DNA of 64,000 nucleotides from CAZUGA01 sp964619885 (GCA_964619885.1 CAZUGA010000008.1:1-64000); one strand, 5' to 3'; positions 1 to 9,403 are shown, numbered from the stretch's first letter. Notes: generated by a model from the letters alone, not told the origin. A program made the numbers and translations.

Positions 1-105
1 GGAGAATATCAGTTCACAACTATTTCTATAGATGGTACGGACGGACGCTTACGAAGGAAGACAGGATTGCAACCCGAAAACAACAAATATTGGAAGAGTA
101 AATAA
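1..105 (+). CDS. Possible 3' end of a gene entering from the left edge
   Basis: Frame 1 is open from the first base for 34 codons and ends at TAA 103-105. The peptide is hydrophilic and ends in WKSK. It shows no motif I recognise, and an open stretch of this length can arise by chance. If real, it would converge on the response regulator gene that ends at 246. The rest of the stretch to 245 shows no gene and no terminator that I can support. Confidence 0.22.
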   Translation, partial: GEYQFTTISIDGTDGRLRRKTGLQPENNKYWKSK

Positions 106-245
106 GAAAATTCTAATTTTTCGGTGACTTAGAGAAGATGTGCGTATCCGGTATCGGCAACCTTAGTTGCACCCTTGACATTGAAAACTTCGATAAGGAA
201 TAGGTGGGACGGGCCTTAGTTATTTATCTGACTTACACACCATCT

Positions 246-1703
246 TTAGTTGCTGAGTGAATTCTCTCCAATTTCAGCCCGTTCATCTTTATCGCGACGC
301 AATCGCTTATTAAGAGCTTGCCGGGAAATACCCAGGATACCAGCCGCGATGCCCTGGTTGCCTTCTGCCTGCTCCATGGCGAAATCAATCAGTATTTTTT
401 CAGCTTGTTTTATGGTAGGAAGTTGGTTGGATAATATATCTGCAAAAGAAGATTCCGGGGCGCTGGAATCAAATTCAACACCACCCGACGCTACATAATC
501 CTGCCCCATCGTTTGTTTGAAGGTACGCATGGATAATATACCTACTTTGTGGCAGGCGACCGCGTCATATACCATGGATTCCAATTCACGAATATTGCCG
601 GGAAACGGATAACTTTTGAGGAGCGTTAACAATTGTCTCGGTACTTTGGGCGCGACTTTACACATACTATCAGCAGCCAATTCAAGGAAATGGTCCAATA
701 GTAGCGGCAAATCGGTTTTGCGTTCTTGCAACGAAGGGATACGAATGTGGTGGCCCTTTAATCGGAAAAACAAATCTTTTCTAATTCTTCCAGATTCGAC
801 TTGCTTTGAAATATCCTGATTGGTTGCGACAACGATCCGGGTATCGCTGGCTTTGGATTGATCAGACCCCAACGGAAAATACCTCCGCTCCTGGAGCAAA
901 CGTAACAATTTGATTTGCGAAGCTTCCTTCAAATCCCCAATTTCATCCAAAAAAAGTGTACCTCCCTCAGCTTCCGCTACAAGCCCTGGTCGCGCTTGAT
1001 CAGCGTTGGTAAAGGCACCTTTCTTGTGTCCAAAAATAGTGTCTGCGAATATTGTATCGTCCAGGCCAGCGATATTCTCAGCAATAAATTTACCACCGAC
1101 GCCGGACGCTTTATGGATAGATCTGGCAATCAATTCCTTTCCCGTTCCGGTTTCACCCGAAATCAATACCGGCTGTGGTGATTTCGAAATCGCTTCAATA
1201 TAACGGAATATCGACATCATCTTCGGGTGCTGTGTGACAATCTCCGAGAATGCGCTTCTATTTCTCAGGCTATCAGCTAGCAGCGAATCTTTCAGATTAG
1301 AAACTTCATCACGTAGGGATCTGATTTCCATCGCACGCGACACCGATGAGATCAAACGGTTTTTTTCTACCGGTTTGAGCAGATAATCACAGGGGCCTGC
1401 TTGCATGCACTGCACAGCAATGTCCAAATGCCCCGTCGCGGTCATAATAATCACCGGAACTTCCGGATAATCCTCGCACACGAATTCCAGAATTTCCTGA
1501 CCGGAAAAACCTGGCATGGTAAGGTCCAAAATCAATACACCAACAGGGTGCTGCCGCATCCATGGCATTACTTCTCCACTATCGCCCAGTGTTTTAACCT
1601 GCTTGATCCCGGACGACCTCAGCAGAATACTGACGCTATTCAACAGTTTTGGTTCGTCATCCACCAACAATATCGGTAGATCAAATTCCAGATTTTTATC
1701 CAT
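246..1703 (-). CDS. Sigma-54-dependent response regulator, NtrC family
   Basis: Cytoplasmic transcription activator of 485 residues with the full NtrC layout. The receiver domain (about 10-125) has acidic pocket D15/D16, phosphoacceptor D60 and K110. The AAA+ domain has Walker A GETGTGKE (183-190), a sigma-54 contact loop reading GAFTNA (229-234, for the usual GAFTGA) and Walker B with LFLDEIGD near 250. A C-terminal Fis-type helix-turn-helix lies near 440-470. It should hydrolyse ATP to open sigma-54 promoters once phosphorylated. It sits 20 bases downstream of the MASE1 histidine kinase on the same strand, so the two almost certainly form one two-component system. The target genes are unknown. 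The family call is secure, the specific role is not. Confidence 0.93.
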   Translation of the reverse strand: MDKNLEFDLPILLVDDEPKLLNSVSILLRSSGIKQVKTLGDSGEVMPWMRQHPVGVLILDLTMPGFSGQEILEFVCEDYPEVPVIIMTATGHLDIAVQCMQAGPCDYLLKPVEKNRLISSVSRAMEIRSLRDEVSNLKDSLLADSLRNRSAFSEIVTQHPKMMSIFRYIEAISKSPQPVLISGETGTGKELIARSIHKASGVGGKFIAENIAGLDDTIFADTIFGHKKGAFTNADQARPGLVAEAEGGTLFLDEIGDLKEASQIKLLRLLQERRYFPLGSDQSKASDTRIVVATNQDISKQVESGRIRKDLFFRLKGHHIRIPSLQERKTDLPLLLDHFLELAADSMCKVAPKVPRQLLTLLKSYPFPGNIRELESMVYDAVACHKVGILSMRTFKQTMGQDYVASGGVEFDSSAPESSFADILSNQLPTIKQAEKILIDFAMEQAEGNQGIAAGILGISRQALNKRLRRDKDERAEIGENSLSN

Positions 1704-1723
1704 TCAGATTCACTACAATCGAA

Positions 1724-3856
1724 CTAATACGGTAGTTTAACCAAAACATCTGTTCCTTTTCCAAGATCTGAGTCAAAACTGATGACCCCGTTATGTTCAC
1801 GAACGAGCATATCGCTGATCTCCAGACCAAGCCCTGTTCCACCGGTTGCCTGCTTGGTCGTGAAAAATGTATCAAACACTTTATCCAGATCCTCGCTGGG
1901 AATGCCTACCCCTTCGTCGCGAATGTAAATTTGAATACAGTGATTTGATGTATCATCCGCCGTAGATACGCTAACAGCACGGTTTGGACTGGGTAAGGCT
2001 TCAAGCGCATTCATCAGCAAATTTACTATCACTTGCTCTATTTTTTGGCTATCTCCTTTGATGATAGGTAAACCTTGAGCAAAATCGCTAGTAAAATTGT
2101 GTGTCTTTTTTTGAATGAAATAATGCAGCAGTCGAATCGCACGGGATATTGCCAAATTGATATCCACATCAGAAACCTCCGATACGGCACCCGGACGAGC
2201 AAAATCCTTCAAGTTATCGACAATATGCTTTATTCGCGTGGCCCCATCGGCAATATCCGATATCAATTCCGGAACAGCATCACGCATTTCCGAATTCGGC
2301 AGACCGCCCAACAGGTCATCGGATTCTTCACGGTAATGTTCATCCAGAATATGATCTGCATCCCGCCAAACTTCAGCCAATGTCTGCGCATTTAACAATA
2401 CCATGTTGTTTGGGTTATTGACTTCGTGAGCTACCCCAGAAATCAATACCCCCAGCGCACTCATTTTATTGGCTTGAATGAGTTTTAATTCTTGGCTGCG
2501 ACTTTTATGTCGAGCTTCTTCTAAGTGGACGCGATCGGTAATATCGGTGATTATCGCCCAAACGTACTTCAGACAACCATCTTCAATATAGCCGGTGGCG
2601 TGAGTGGAAAAATATCTAATACTTTGATCCAAGCCGAAACCGGTTGTGCGTAGATCCCGTGTTTTGTAGCCGGATTCTATGAAGCGGCGGAGCGCTTCAC
2701 GGTTTTCAGCTTCCCTGCCAGGCACAATGTCGTTAAAGTTCTTTCCGATCAATTTATTACCGGAATCGAAACCCCACTTCCTGGCAAATACATCATTCGC
2801 CTCGGATAAAAACCCGTGCTTAAAAAACCAATCAATTTGGGTATCAATCGGAAGGCTGCAATCTAATGCTTGCCTGAAATTCATGCGCCAGATACCTTCA
2901 GTGCTGTTCGAGACAAAGTCATGATAGCGCTTTTCGCTGTTGACCAACTTGTTCTCGAAGATGTTTCGCTCGTTGAGAATTGCAGAAAAAATAAGCAAGG
3001 TGACTGTAATAATTAGCGTGAAATTTTGTAATACCAATTCTGATTCAAACGCAGTTTGCTCTACAAATGGTCCGTGTCCATTCGCCGTACCCCAAATCGA
3101 GATAATAGATATTAATGAAATCGCCGCGGTAGTCCCTACGATTTGGAAGCGGTACGCAACCCACAAAAGGATCGGAATTAAAATATAGTCGATTGAGTAA
3201 TCGTCGCTTGGATTCGGCAGCCACCCACCAAAAACCAAAAGCGATGCCGCCAACAAAAATAGGCCCAGAACAGCAAACTCGGTTAGTTTACCTTGATATA
3301 GATTGAGTGGATCCTTATGGATCCAGGTCAAAAGAAACGGCGCAACTACAATTGCGCCGGTATAATTTCCTAGGTACCAGGTATACCAGGTTTGTGCGAA
3401 ATCTTTTGATTCAACAAGATTGGCTGACATGCTAATCCCTACATTAAAGGTCGCTGAGAAAAAAACTACCAGCAAGCCTATGCCGCAGTAAATCAATACG
3501 TTTTTGGCTAAGTCAAATGGGTAGGATTCGGGGATAAAACTTCTGACCAACCAGACAAATGCCATCGGCTCAAGGGTACTGATCAGGCCGCCCAACACAA
3601 TGAACATTCCGGGCGTTTCGCCCCAATTACTTGAAACCAATGCTCCGATAAATACTGCCGGGCTCACGGCGAATCCCCACCGTAGTATCGCAGCAATCGC
3701 GATTCCGCTGGGTGGCCAAACCGGACTCGCCAGGTTCGATTCCAGGATAAGCAATTGCCCCAAACGAGTCCCCGCATAATAGAGCGCAATAATCAAACAC
3801 CAGCGTATAAGCAGTGCAATAGGCCGGTGATCAGTCGTATTTATTATTCGAGTCAT
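1724..3856 (-). CDS. MASE1-PAS sensor histidine kinase
   Basis: Inner-membrane sensor kinase of 710 residues. The first 300 or so residues form a multi-helix membrane domain whose N-terminus (YYAGTRLGQ, then PVWPPSGIAIAA) matches MASE1 sensors. A PAS-like region follows near 310-440, then a HisKA dimerisation domain with H-box ISGVAHEVNNP, where the His is the predicted phosphorylation site. The HATPase domain has its N box near LLMNALEALP and G boxes DEGVGIP and GGTGLGLEI. It is upstream of and cotranscribed with the NtrC-type regulator at 246-1703, its likely partner. The ligand sensed by MASE1 is not known in general. ATG start, followed upstream by a 333-base gap. Confidence 0.9.
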   Translation of the reverse strand: MTRIINTTDHRPIALLIRWCLIIALYYAGTRLGQLLILESNLASPVWPPSGIAIAAILRWGFAVSPAVFIGALVSSNWGETPGMFIVLGGLISTLEPMAFVWLVRSFIPESYPFDLAKNVLIYCGIGLLVVFFSATFNVGISMSANLVESKDFAQTWYTWYLGNYTGAIVVAPFLLTWIHKDPLNLYQGKLTEFAVLGLFLLAASLLVFGGWLPNPSDDYSIDYILIPILLWVAYRFQIVGTTAAISLISIISIWGTANGHGPFVEQTAFESELVLQNFTLIITVTLLIFSAILNERNIFENKLVNSEKRYHDFVSNSTEGIWRMNFRQALDCSLPIDTQIDWFFKHGFLSEANDVFARKWGFDSGNKLIGKNFNDIVPGREAENREALRRFIESGYKTRDLRTTGFGLDQSIRYFSTHATGYIEDGCLKYVWAIITDITDRVHLEEARHKSRSQELKLIQANKMSALGVLISGVAHEVNNPNNMVLLNAQTLAEVWRDADHILDEHYREESDDLLGGLPNSEMRDAVPELISDIADGATRIKHIVDNLKDFARPGAVSEVSDVDINLAISRAIRLLHYFIQKKTHNFTSDFAQGLPIIKGDSQKIEQVIVNLLMNALEALPSPNRAVSVSTADDTSNHCIQIYIRDEGVGIPSEDLDKVFDTFFTTKQATGGTGLGLEISDMLVREHNGVISFDSDLGKGTDVLVKLPY

Positions 3857-4189
3857 AATTTATATCGAGAACCGAGTTCACTGCAGCCTAAGGATCATCC
3901 CGACCACTAAACGCAGGAACCAAGTGCTTCGATTTCACATAATGTCAACAAGTTGGGAGCTTAAGCAAAGTCGACACCATTTCATAAAACTCTTATATAT
4001 ATTAATTATTTAACTTAATTTATTTGTTAAGACGTTGGATTTATGTAAAAAATAGCTACAGGCGACCCAATTCTATTCTATCAAAGCACGGCCGCAGCGG
4101 GCCCATAACTGTAAACGAGGCAACTTGAAGCAGTGAATCATTGCGGCACTAACGGCCACACCTGCCAAATTCGGCTCACGCATTAGGGC
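3857..4189. other. Intergenic gap upstream of the MASE1 kinase
   Basis: No gene is visible in these 333 bases. The stretch about 3985-4040 is very AT-rich (runs of TATATAT and TTAATT) and may hold the promoter of the kinase-regulator pair, read leftward, but I cannot pick convincing -35 and -10 boxes. A 6-bp perfect hairpin (4188-4205) overlaps the stop codon of the gene to the right. It has no T-tract after it. Confidence 0.4.
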
Positions 4190-5914
4190 TCAACCGATTT
4201 TGAGCAGATAAATCAATATAAAGTTGGACAGGGCCAATAACCCGCATAAACTTTGCCAGAAAATCAATGGATTACGCTGCATCAACGGTGGTTTTGGCTG
4301 ATTTAAAAAAACCGGATTGGGATTTTTGAGATCGTGTAGGAACTCGAATATGTCCTGGTAACGTAAATCCGGATTGATCGCGACGGATTTTTTGATGGCA
4401 CCATCGACCCAGATCGGAACCATGGGGTTTAGATCCACGCTAGGCGTGTATCGCAGTTTTGATAATTTTTTGCGGGTAGTCTGTTCCGGCATATCCCGGC
4501 CGTACGGTAGCGCGCCGTTTAACATTTCATAAGTTATCACGGCGACCGAATACAGATCCGATCGGGCATCACCCTTCTGACCAAGCAAATATTCCGGAGC
4601 CGCATAGTTTAAGGTACCCAGAATATGGTTGGTATCATCCTCAGATTTGATCTCTGCGATTCCGGCGATTTTGACCGACCCGAAATCGATAATCTTAATC
4701 CGCTCGTTTTCATCGAGCATGATATTTTCGGGTTTCAAATCCTGATGCAACATTTCCATACGATGAAAAGCCCGCAAACCCTTGGTAATCTGCGTGACGA
4801 TATCAACGACCGCACTCAAATCCGGTTTGGGGTTAGCCGTTATCCATTCCCGCAACGTACGACCATTAATGTATTCGGTGACATAATAAATCCATTTTTT
4901 CGGGCGGTCGGATTCCAACACCGCCAAAACTTGGGGGCTGTCAATGCGCTTTCCAGCCCATTCTTCATGCAGAAATTGCTCCCGATAGTTTGGATCGTCC
5001 TCGTAGTTGACCGACGGCGTCTTTAGAATAACCCTTCGATTATTTTGCGTATCCATTGCAATATAAATCTGGGTTCTTTTACTGGCGTGAATTTCAGATT
5101 CAATGCGGTATCCGTCCAACACCATTCCGGGTTCCAACGGCGGAGGAAATGGCCGATTGGCGTTTTCCCGCTTTAATTCACTATCATCGGCAGGCGGAAG
5201 CGAATCGATGTGGACGATCTGACAGGTGAGATTGTCGTTGCTATGATTTAACGCAGCAGCATTAATCATTGCCTCGCAGCGTTGTTGAATATCCTCCTCC
5301 CCACCCGCTAAATACGATTTCAACGCTTTCTCGCTAAGGAAATCGTGAACCCCGTCGGTGGTCAATAAAAAGCTATCTCCAACTTGCAACGGAAAGGTTC
5401 TACAATCGCACTCCAAATGGGGTTCTATCCCCATAGCCCGGTACAAATAGCTATTCCCGTCAGCTGTTTGGACACGGTGATCACGCGTCATTTGTTCGAA
5501 ATTGTCCTCCCGCATACGGTATATCCTGGAATCACCAATGTGAAAAAGGTACGCGGTATTGGATTTAAGAATCAGTATACTTAGCGTCGCAACCAAACCT
5601 TTGGCTGACTGGTATTTGGAATAACCATTGCTGTGCAACCAACTATTGGTCGCTGATAATATTTTCTGCGCAGAATTTTTTACCGTCCACGAGTCGGGTG
5701 TGCTGAAATAATCAGACAAGAATCCAATAGTACAGGCTCGGCTCGCTTCCTTGCCAGATTCACTACCGCTCATCCCGTCCGATATCACGATAGCGATCCC
5801 TTTATGCGTTAATTGGGGTTCACTTGGATAACTAAAACCGTAGAAATCCTCATTATCGGGCTTGACACCTTTATCGCTGCACTGTCCGATGCTAATAGCT
5901 AACTTGCTGACCAT
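4190..5914 (-). CDS. PP2C-type phosphatase fused to a membrane-anchored Ser/Thr kinase
   Basis: A 574-residue bifunctional protein. Residues 1-236 are a PP2C phosphatase with metal-binding motifs DNED (20-23), SDGMSG (45-50), GDSR (127-130), TTDG (185-188) and NDN. Residues 268-535 are a Hanks-type kinase with K298, catalytic loop HQDLKPEN (D392), DFG (410-412) and AAPE near 438. The glycine-rich loop is degenerate: the segment after residue 273 has no glycines. One C-terminal transmembrane helix (about 550-571) anchors it with both domains probably in the cytoplasm. Such fusions are known near nitrate and nitrite assimilation genes in Gammaproteobacteria, and here it is divergent from nirB. 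The substrate is unknown. A role in tuning nitrogen uptake or reduction is inference from position. Confidence 0.9.
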   Translation of the reverse strand: MVSKLAISIGQCSDKGVKPDNEDFYGFSYPSEPQLTHKGIAIVISDGMSGSESGKEASRACTIGFLSDYFSTPDSWTVKNSAQKILSATNSWLHSNGYSKYQSAKGLVATLSILILKSNTAYLFHIGDSRIYRMREDNFEQMTRDHRVQTADGNSYLYRAMGIEPHLECDCRTFPLQVGDSFLLTTDGVHDFLSEKALKSYLAGGEEDIQQRCEAMINAAALNHSNDNLTCQIVHIDSLPPADDSELKRENANRPFPPPLEPGMVLDGYRIESEIHASKRTQIYIAMDTQNNRRVILKTPSVNYEDDPNYREQFLHEEWAGKRIDSPQVLAVLESDRPKKWIYYVTEYINGRTLREWITANPKPDLSAVVDIVTQITKGLRAFHRMEMLHQDLKPENIMLDENERIKIIDFGSVKIAGIAEIKSEDDTNHILGTLNYAAPEYLLGQKGDARSDLYSVAVITYEMLNGALPYGRDMPEQTTRKKLSKLRYTPSVDLNPMVPIWVDGAIKKSVAINPDLRYQDIFEFLHDLKNPNPVFLNQPKPPLMQRNPLIFWQSLCGLLALSNFILIYLLKIG

Positions 5915-5946
5915 GGCGTTTTTAGAGTATTGATAAGAAAAACTTT

Positions 5947-5975
5947 AAGCATTATTCGGAACTCAGATAATGCTT
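5947..5975. repeat. Perfect 9-bp inverted repeat in the nirB/kinase divergent region
   Basis: AAGCATTAT (5947-5955) is repeated inverted as ATAATGCTT (5967-5975), with 11 bases between. It lies 33-61 bases upstream of the phosphatase-kinase start codon, so it could be an operator for that gene or a hairpin in its leader. No T-tract follows on either side, so a terminator is unlikely. Confidence 0.5.
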
Positions 5976-6184
5976 GAGAATTTAATAGCTTTCAAACACA
6001 TTAACCGCCGAGAAAACCTTTTGCCATCGCTATAGACTACCTAAATCCTGGGATCGTGGTGCGGTATTTCAGTCATTCAAAACCGAATTAAACCCAACCG
6101 CGAGCTAGTTTCATTTTTTTGATGGGCTACTCTTGATCGCCCTGAAACAGAATTTGCGATTTCGTAGTGCGGCTGTAAATTAAT

Positions 6185-6201
6185 TGCACCATTATGGAGC
6201 C
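6185..6201 (+). promoter_or_regulatory. Candidate NtrC enhancer site upstream of nirB
   Basis: TGCACC-N5-GGAGCC resembles the NtrC consensus TGCACC-N5-GGTGCA: the left half is perfect and the right half matches 4 of 6. It lies about 85 bases upstream of the candidate sigma-54 promoter, a distance normal for an enhancer. This is a visual match only. Confidence 0.45.
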
Positions 6202-6284
6202 CCTCTAGATTTTACGCCTATTCTAGTTCAATGATTTCTAGTATAGATAGCTGATTTACGAGTCATTTCCGTCCTAACCACTAA

Positions 6285-6301
6285 TCGGCATCATAATTGC
6301 T
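6285..6301 (+). promoter_or_regulatory. Candidate sigma-54 (-24/-12) promoter of nirBD
   Basis: TCGGCATCATAATTGCT holds GG (6287-6288) and GC (6299-6300) at the exact 10-base spacing of sigma-54 promoters. It carries GGCA in the -24 box and a perfect TTGCT in the -12 box. Transcription would start near 6312 and leave a leader of about 78 bases before nirB. An NtrC-like site upstream and the assimilatory gene downstream fit nitrogen control. Confidence 0.55.
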
Positions 6302-6389
6302 GTTAGCTTAACAGATCGGAACGGCTATCAAATATAGCTCTCTCTATAGTTTTGCGGACGGAAACCCAAGAGTTTACAAGGTAAGACAT

Positions 6390-8921
6390 ATGAATAAGCA
6401 AAAATTGGTCGTCATAGGAAACGGTATGGTCGGCCACAATTTTCTGCAAACCATGGCCGCATCCGAAGCAGCACAGCAGTACCAAATAATAACCTTCTGC
6501 GAAGAACCCAGACCCGCCTACGACCGTGTGCATCTATCTGAATTTTTCTCCGGCAAAACTGCCGAAGATCTGTCAATGGTCGACGACGGCTTTTTCGAAT
6601 CCAATAACATCAAAGTTTATTTAGGAGAGAAGGCCGTCTCCATAGATCGCGCGAAAAAATCAATCCAATCGGACAAAGGCAGTCTGATCAATTATGACAA
6701 ACTTGTCATTGCAACCGGTTCTTATCCGTTCGTCCCCCCGATTCCGGGACATGATCGGGACGGATGTTGCGTGTATAGAACTATTGAGGATCTTGAGTCG
6801 ATCGTTGCATGCGCAAAGAATTCTAAAGTCGGCACAGTCGTTGGCGGCGGCTTGCTCGGGCTGGAAGCTGCAAAAGCGCTACAGGACCTTGAACTCGACA
6901 CGCACATCGTCGAATTCGCGCCACGTTTAATGGCAGTGCAAATTGACCAGGGGGGAGGTGCGGTATTACAGAGAAAAATTGAAGCGCTGGGCGTTGCAGT
7001 CCACACCGCCAAGAATACTACAAGCATCACAAATGGTGATCAGTGCCGCCACAAAATGCAGTTTACCGATGGCCAAACCTTGGAATCGGACCTTATCGTT
7101 TTCTCAGCGGGCATCAGACCCCGCGACGAGCTCGCCAAAGATTCTGGCCTGGAGCTGGGTCAACGCGGCGGGATTGTAATCGACGACCAATGCCGTACTT
7201 CCGATCCAAACATATACGCAATCGGTGAATGTGCGTTGTGGAATGGCCAGATTTTTGGACTGGTCGCACCAGGTTATCATATGGCGCGGACTGTAGTTGA
7301 TCTTCTGAACCAGCGCGACAGTGCATTTAATGGCTCGGATATGAGTACCAAGCTGAAATTGTTAGGCGTGGATGTCGCCAGTATTGGTGACGCACACGCC
7401 AAATCTCACGGCGCGGAAAGCTACACCTACACTGACGAACCCGCCCAAATTTACAAAAGAATTATAGTTAGCGAAAACGGTCATCAACTATTGGGCGCCG
7501 TGTTGATTGGGGATGCTAGCGCATACGACACTTTACTCCAGTATTGTCTGAACGGCATCGCGTTGCCGAAATACCCCGACCAGCTGATATTGCCAGCGCG
7601 CGAAGGTGCCGAAATGGTCGGACTGGGGCCTGATGCGTTACCGGCATCAGCACAAATATGCTCTTGTTTTGACGTCTCTAAAGGGCAAATATGTGGCGCG
7701 ATAGACGCTGGTTGCACCGCCCTTCCGGCACTCAAAAACGAAACCAACGCAAGTACCGGATGTGGTGGCTGTACGGCTTTGTTGAAATCGGTTTTAGACT
7801 GCGAACTGGCTAAACGTGGGGTCGAGGTCAACACCGACATTTGTGAGCACTTTCCGCATACCCGTCAGGATCTTTACCATTTGGTTAAGGTTGGCAAGAT
7901 CAAAAACTTCGAAGATCTACTGTCCAATCACGGTCGCGGACGCGGTTGCGATATATGCAAACCGGCGGTAACTTCAATATTGGCATCCTATTGGAACGAA
8001 TACGTACTCAAGGATGCGCATTTGGGTTTGCAGGATACCAACGACAAATTTCTGGCGAATATGCAGAAGAACGGTACCTATTCGATCGTACCCCGAGTTC
8101 CAGGCGGCGAAATAACCCCGGAGAAATTGATTGTATTGGGCAATGTCGGCAAAAAATACCAGCTTTATACAAAAATCACCGGCGGTCAGCGTATCGATCT
8201 TTTCGGCGCGCGGCTGGAACAGTTACCGTCGATCTGGCGTGAGCTGATAGATGCCGGCTTCGAAACCGGTCACGCATACGGCAAAGCACTTCGCACCGTC
8301 AAATCGTGTGTAGGAAGCACATGGTGCCGATACGGTGTAGATGACAGCGTTGGCTTGGCGATAGAATTGGAGAATAGATACAAAGGCTTGCGCGCGCCGC
8401 ACAAAATTAAGTTTGCGGTATCCGGGTGTACCCGAGAATGCGCGGAAGCTCAAAGTAAAGACATTGGCATCATCGCCACAGAAAACGGGTGGAACCTGTA
8501 TGTCTGTGGGAACGGCGGCATGAAACCCAGGCACGGGGATTTGTTCGCCACCGACCTGGACAAGATAACGTTGATAAATTACATCGATAGAATGCTGATG
8601 TTCTACGTACATACCGCGGACCGCCTGCAGCGAACTTCTGTTTGGATGGAGAATATGGAAGGCGGCCTGGAATATTTGCGGTCGGTTGTCATCGGTGACC
8701 GTTTGGGAATCGTCGAAGAATTGGAACAGCAGATGGAACGCGTCATCGGGACCTACGAGTGCGAATGGAAGCGAACGCTTGAGGACGAAGCGGGTTTGAA
8801 AAAATTCCGTCATTTCGTAAATAGCGACAAACCCGACAATAACGTTGTTTTTTTGGAGGAACGCGGTCAATTGAGACCGGCGACCGAACAAGAACGCAAA
8901 CAAGAATTAGTCACTGGGTAA
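6390..8921 (+). CDS. nirB: Assimilatory nitrite reductase [NAD(P)H], large subunit
   Basis: NirB reduces nitrite to ammonium in the cytoplasm with NAD(P)H, FAD, Fe-S and sirohaem. The 843 residues are the usual length. The N-terminal half is a pyridine nucleotide-disulfide oxidoreductase with FAD motif GNGMVG near the start and a second dinucleotide fold (VGGGLLGLEAAKAL). Cysteines near 425-480 (CSCF, then CGGC) form the BFD-like [2Fe-2S] domain. The C-terminal half is the nitrite/sulphite reductase module with sirohaem/4Fe-4S cysteines in CVGSTWC and CTRECAE. ATG start with an AAGG-type ribosome site about 10 bases upstream. It is followed 12 bases later by nirD. No nitrate reductase or transporter is in the window. 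Confidence 0.97.
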   Translation: MNKQKLVVIGNGMVGHNFLQTMAASEAAQQYQIITFCEEPRPAYDRVHLSEFFSGKTAEDLSMVDDGFFESNNIKVYLGEKAVSIDRAKKSIQSDKGSLINYDKLVIATGSYPFVPPIPGHDRDGCCVYRTIEDLESIVACAKNSKVGTVVGGGLLGLEAAKALQDLELDTHIVEFAPRLMAVQIDQGGGAVLQRKIEALGVAVHTAKNTTSITNGDQCRHKMQFTDGQTLESDLIVFSAGIRPRDELAKDSGLELGQRGGIVIDDQCRTSDPNIYAIGECALWNGQIFGLVAPGYHMARTVVDLLNQRDSAFNGSDMSTKLKLLGVDVASIGDAHAKSHGAESYTYTDEPAQIYKRIIVSENGHQLLGAVLIGDASAYDTLLQYCLNGIALPKYPDQLILPAREGAEMVGLGPDALPASAQICSCFDVSKGQICGAIDAGCTALPALKNETNASTGCGGCTALLKSVLDCELAKRGVEVNTDICEHFPHTRQDLYHLVKVGKIKNFEDLLSNHGRGRGCDICKPAVTSILASYWNEYVLKDAHLGLQDTNDKFLANMQKNGTYSIVPRVPGGEITPEKLIVLGNVGKKYQLYTKITGGQRIDLFGARLEQLPSIWRELIDAGFETGHAYGKALRTVKSCVGSTWCRYGVDDSVGLAIELENRYKGLRAPHKIKFAVSGCTRECAEAQSKDIGIIATENGWNLYVCGNGGMKPRHGDLFATDLDKITLINYIDRMLMFYVHTADRLQRTSVWMENMEGGLEYLRSVVIGDRLGIVEELEQQMERVIGTYECEWKRTLEDEAGLKKFRHFVNSDKPDNNVVFLEERGQLRPATEQERKQELVTG

Positions 8922-8933
8922 GGGCCTGTGTAG

Positions 8934-9287
8934 GTGAATACGGCAATAAAGATGGAAGCCATTTTAGACTGGATCGATGTCTGTAAATTAGACGATCTGC
9001 AAACCAATTCGGGAATCTGCGCACTTGTAAACGGACAGCAATTGGCGATATTTTATTTGCCTTCAGAAAATGCGCTATATGCCATCGATAATTTCGATCC
9101 TATCGGCAAAGCCAATGTGTTGTCGCGCGGAATCGTCGGCGACATAGATGGTCAAATCGTGGTCGCATCACCGCTATACAAACAACATTTCAACCTACAA
9201 AGTGGGGTTTGTCTGGAAAATGACCAGACCAATGTTAAAACCTACCCGGTACGCCTGAATGGAACAATCGTACAGGTGAGCTGCTAA
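8934..9287 (+). CDS. nirD: Nitrite reductase [NAD(P)H], small subunit
   Basis: A 117-residue protein directly after nirB, matching NirD in length, position and pattern (LYAIDNFDPIG, then SPLYKQHFNLQSG). NirD has a Rieske-like fold but no iron-sulphur ligands, and the CxH and CxxH pairs of true Rieske proteins are absent here too. It assists the NirB subunit in assimilatory nitrite reduction. GTG at 8934 is given as the start. ATG at 8952, six codons in, is a reasonable alternative, since neither has a strong ribosome site. Confidence 0.93.
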   Translation: MNTAIKMEAILDWIDVCKLDDLQTNSGICALVNGQQLAIFYLPSENALYAIDNFDPIGKANVLSRGIVGDIDGQIVVASPLYKQHFNLQSGVCLENDQTNVKTYPVRLNGTIVQVSC

Positions 9288-9339
9288 GCAGCGGACTAAA
9301 AATACACAAACCGCGATTGGCGCTGGGTTAAGAATGTTG

Positions 9340-9356
9340 TGGCAATCATTCAGCAT
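9340..9356 (+). promoter_or_regulatory. Weak candidate sigma-54 promoter upstream of the PhzF-like gene
   Basis: TGGCA (9340-9344) is followed at the right 10-base spacing by GC (9353-9354), but the -12 box reads CAGCA and not TTGCA. It lies 50 bases upstream of the TTG start at 9404. A bare GG-N10-GC match is common by chance, so this is tentative. Confidence 0.22.
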
Positions 9357-9403
9357 AATAGGTATACGAACTAATACATTTACAAGCAAAGAGAGAAAGT
9401 TCA

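Noticed and set aside
176..181. TTGACA near the left edge
   Set aside because: No -10 box at the right distance and no gene downstream on that strand.
4188..4205. Hairpin over the stop codon of the phosphatase-kinase gene
   Set aside because: Six-bp stem without a T-tract. Similar stems overlap stop codons at 21029-21044 and 22092-22105. Short stems like these are common by chance.
8223..8903. 226-codon open frame on the minus strand
   Set aside because: It lies fully inside nirB, which is a clear full-length gene. It has no recognisable product.
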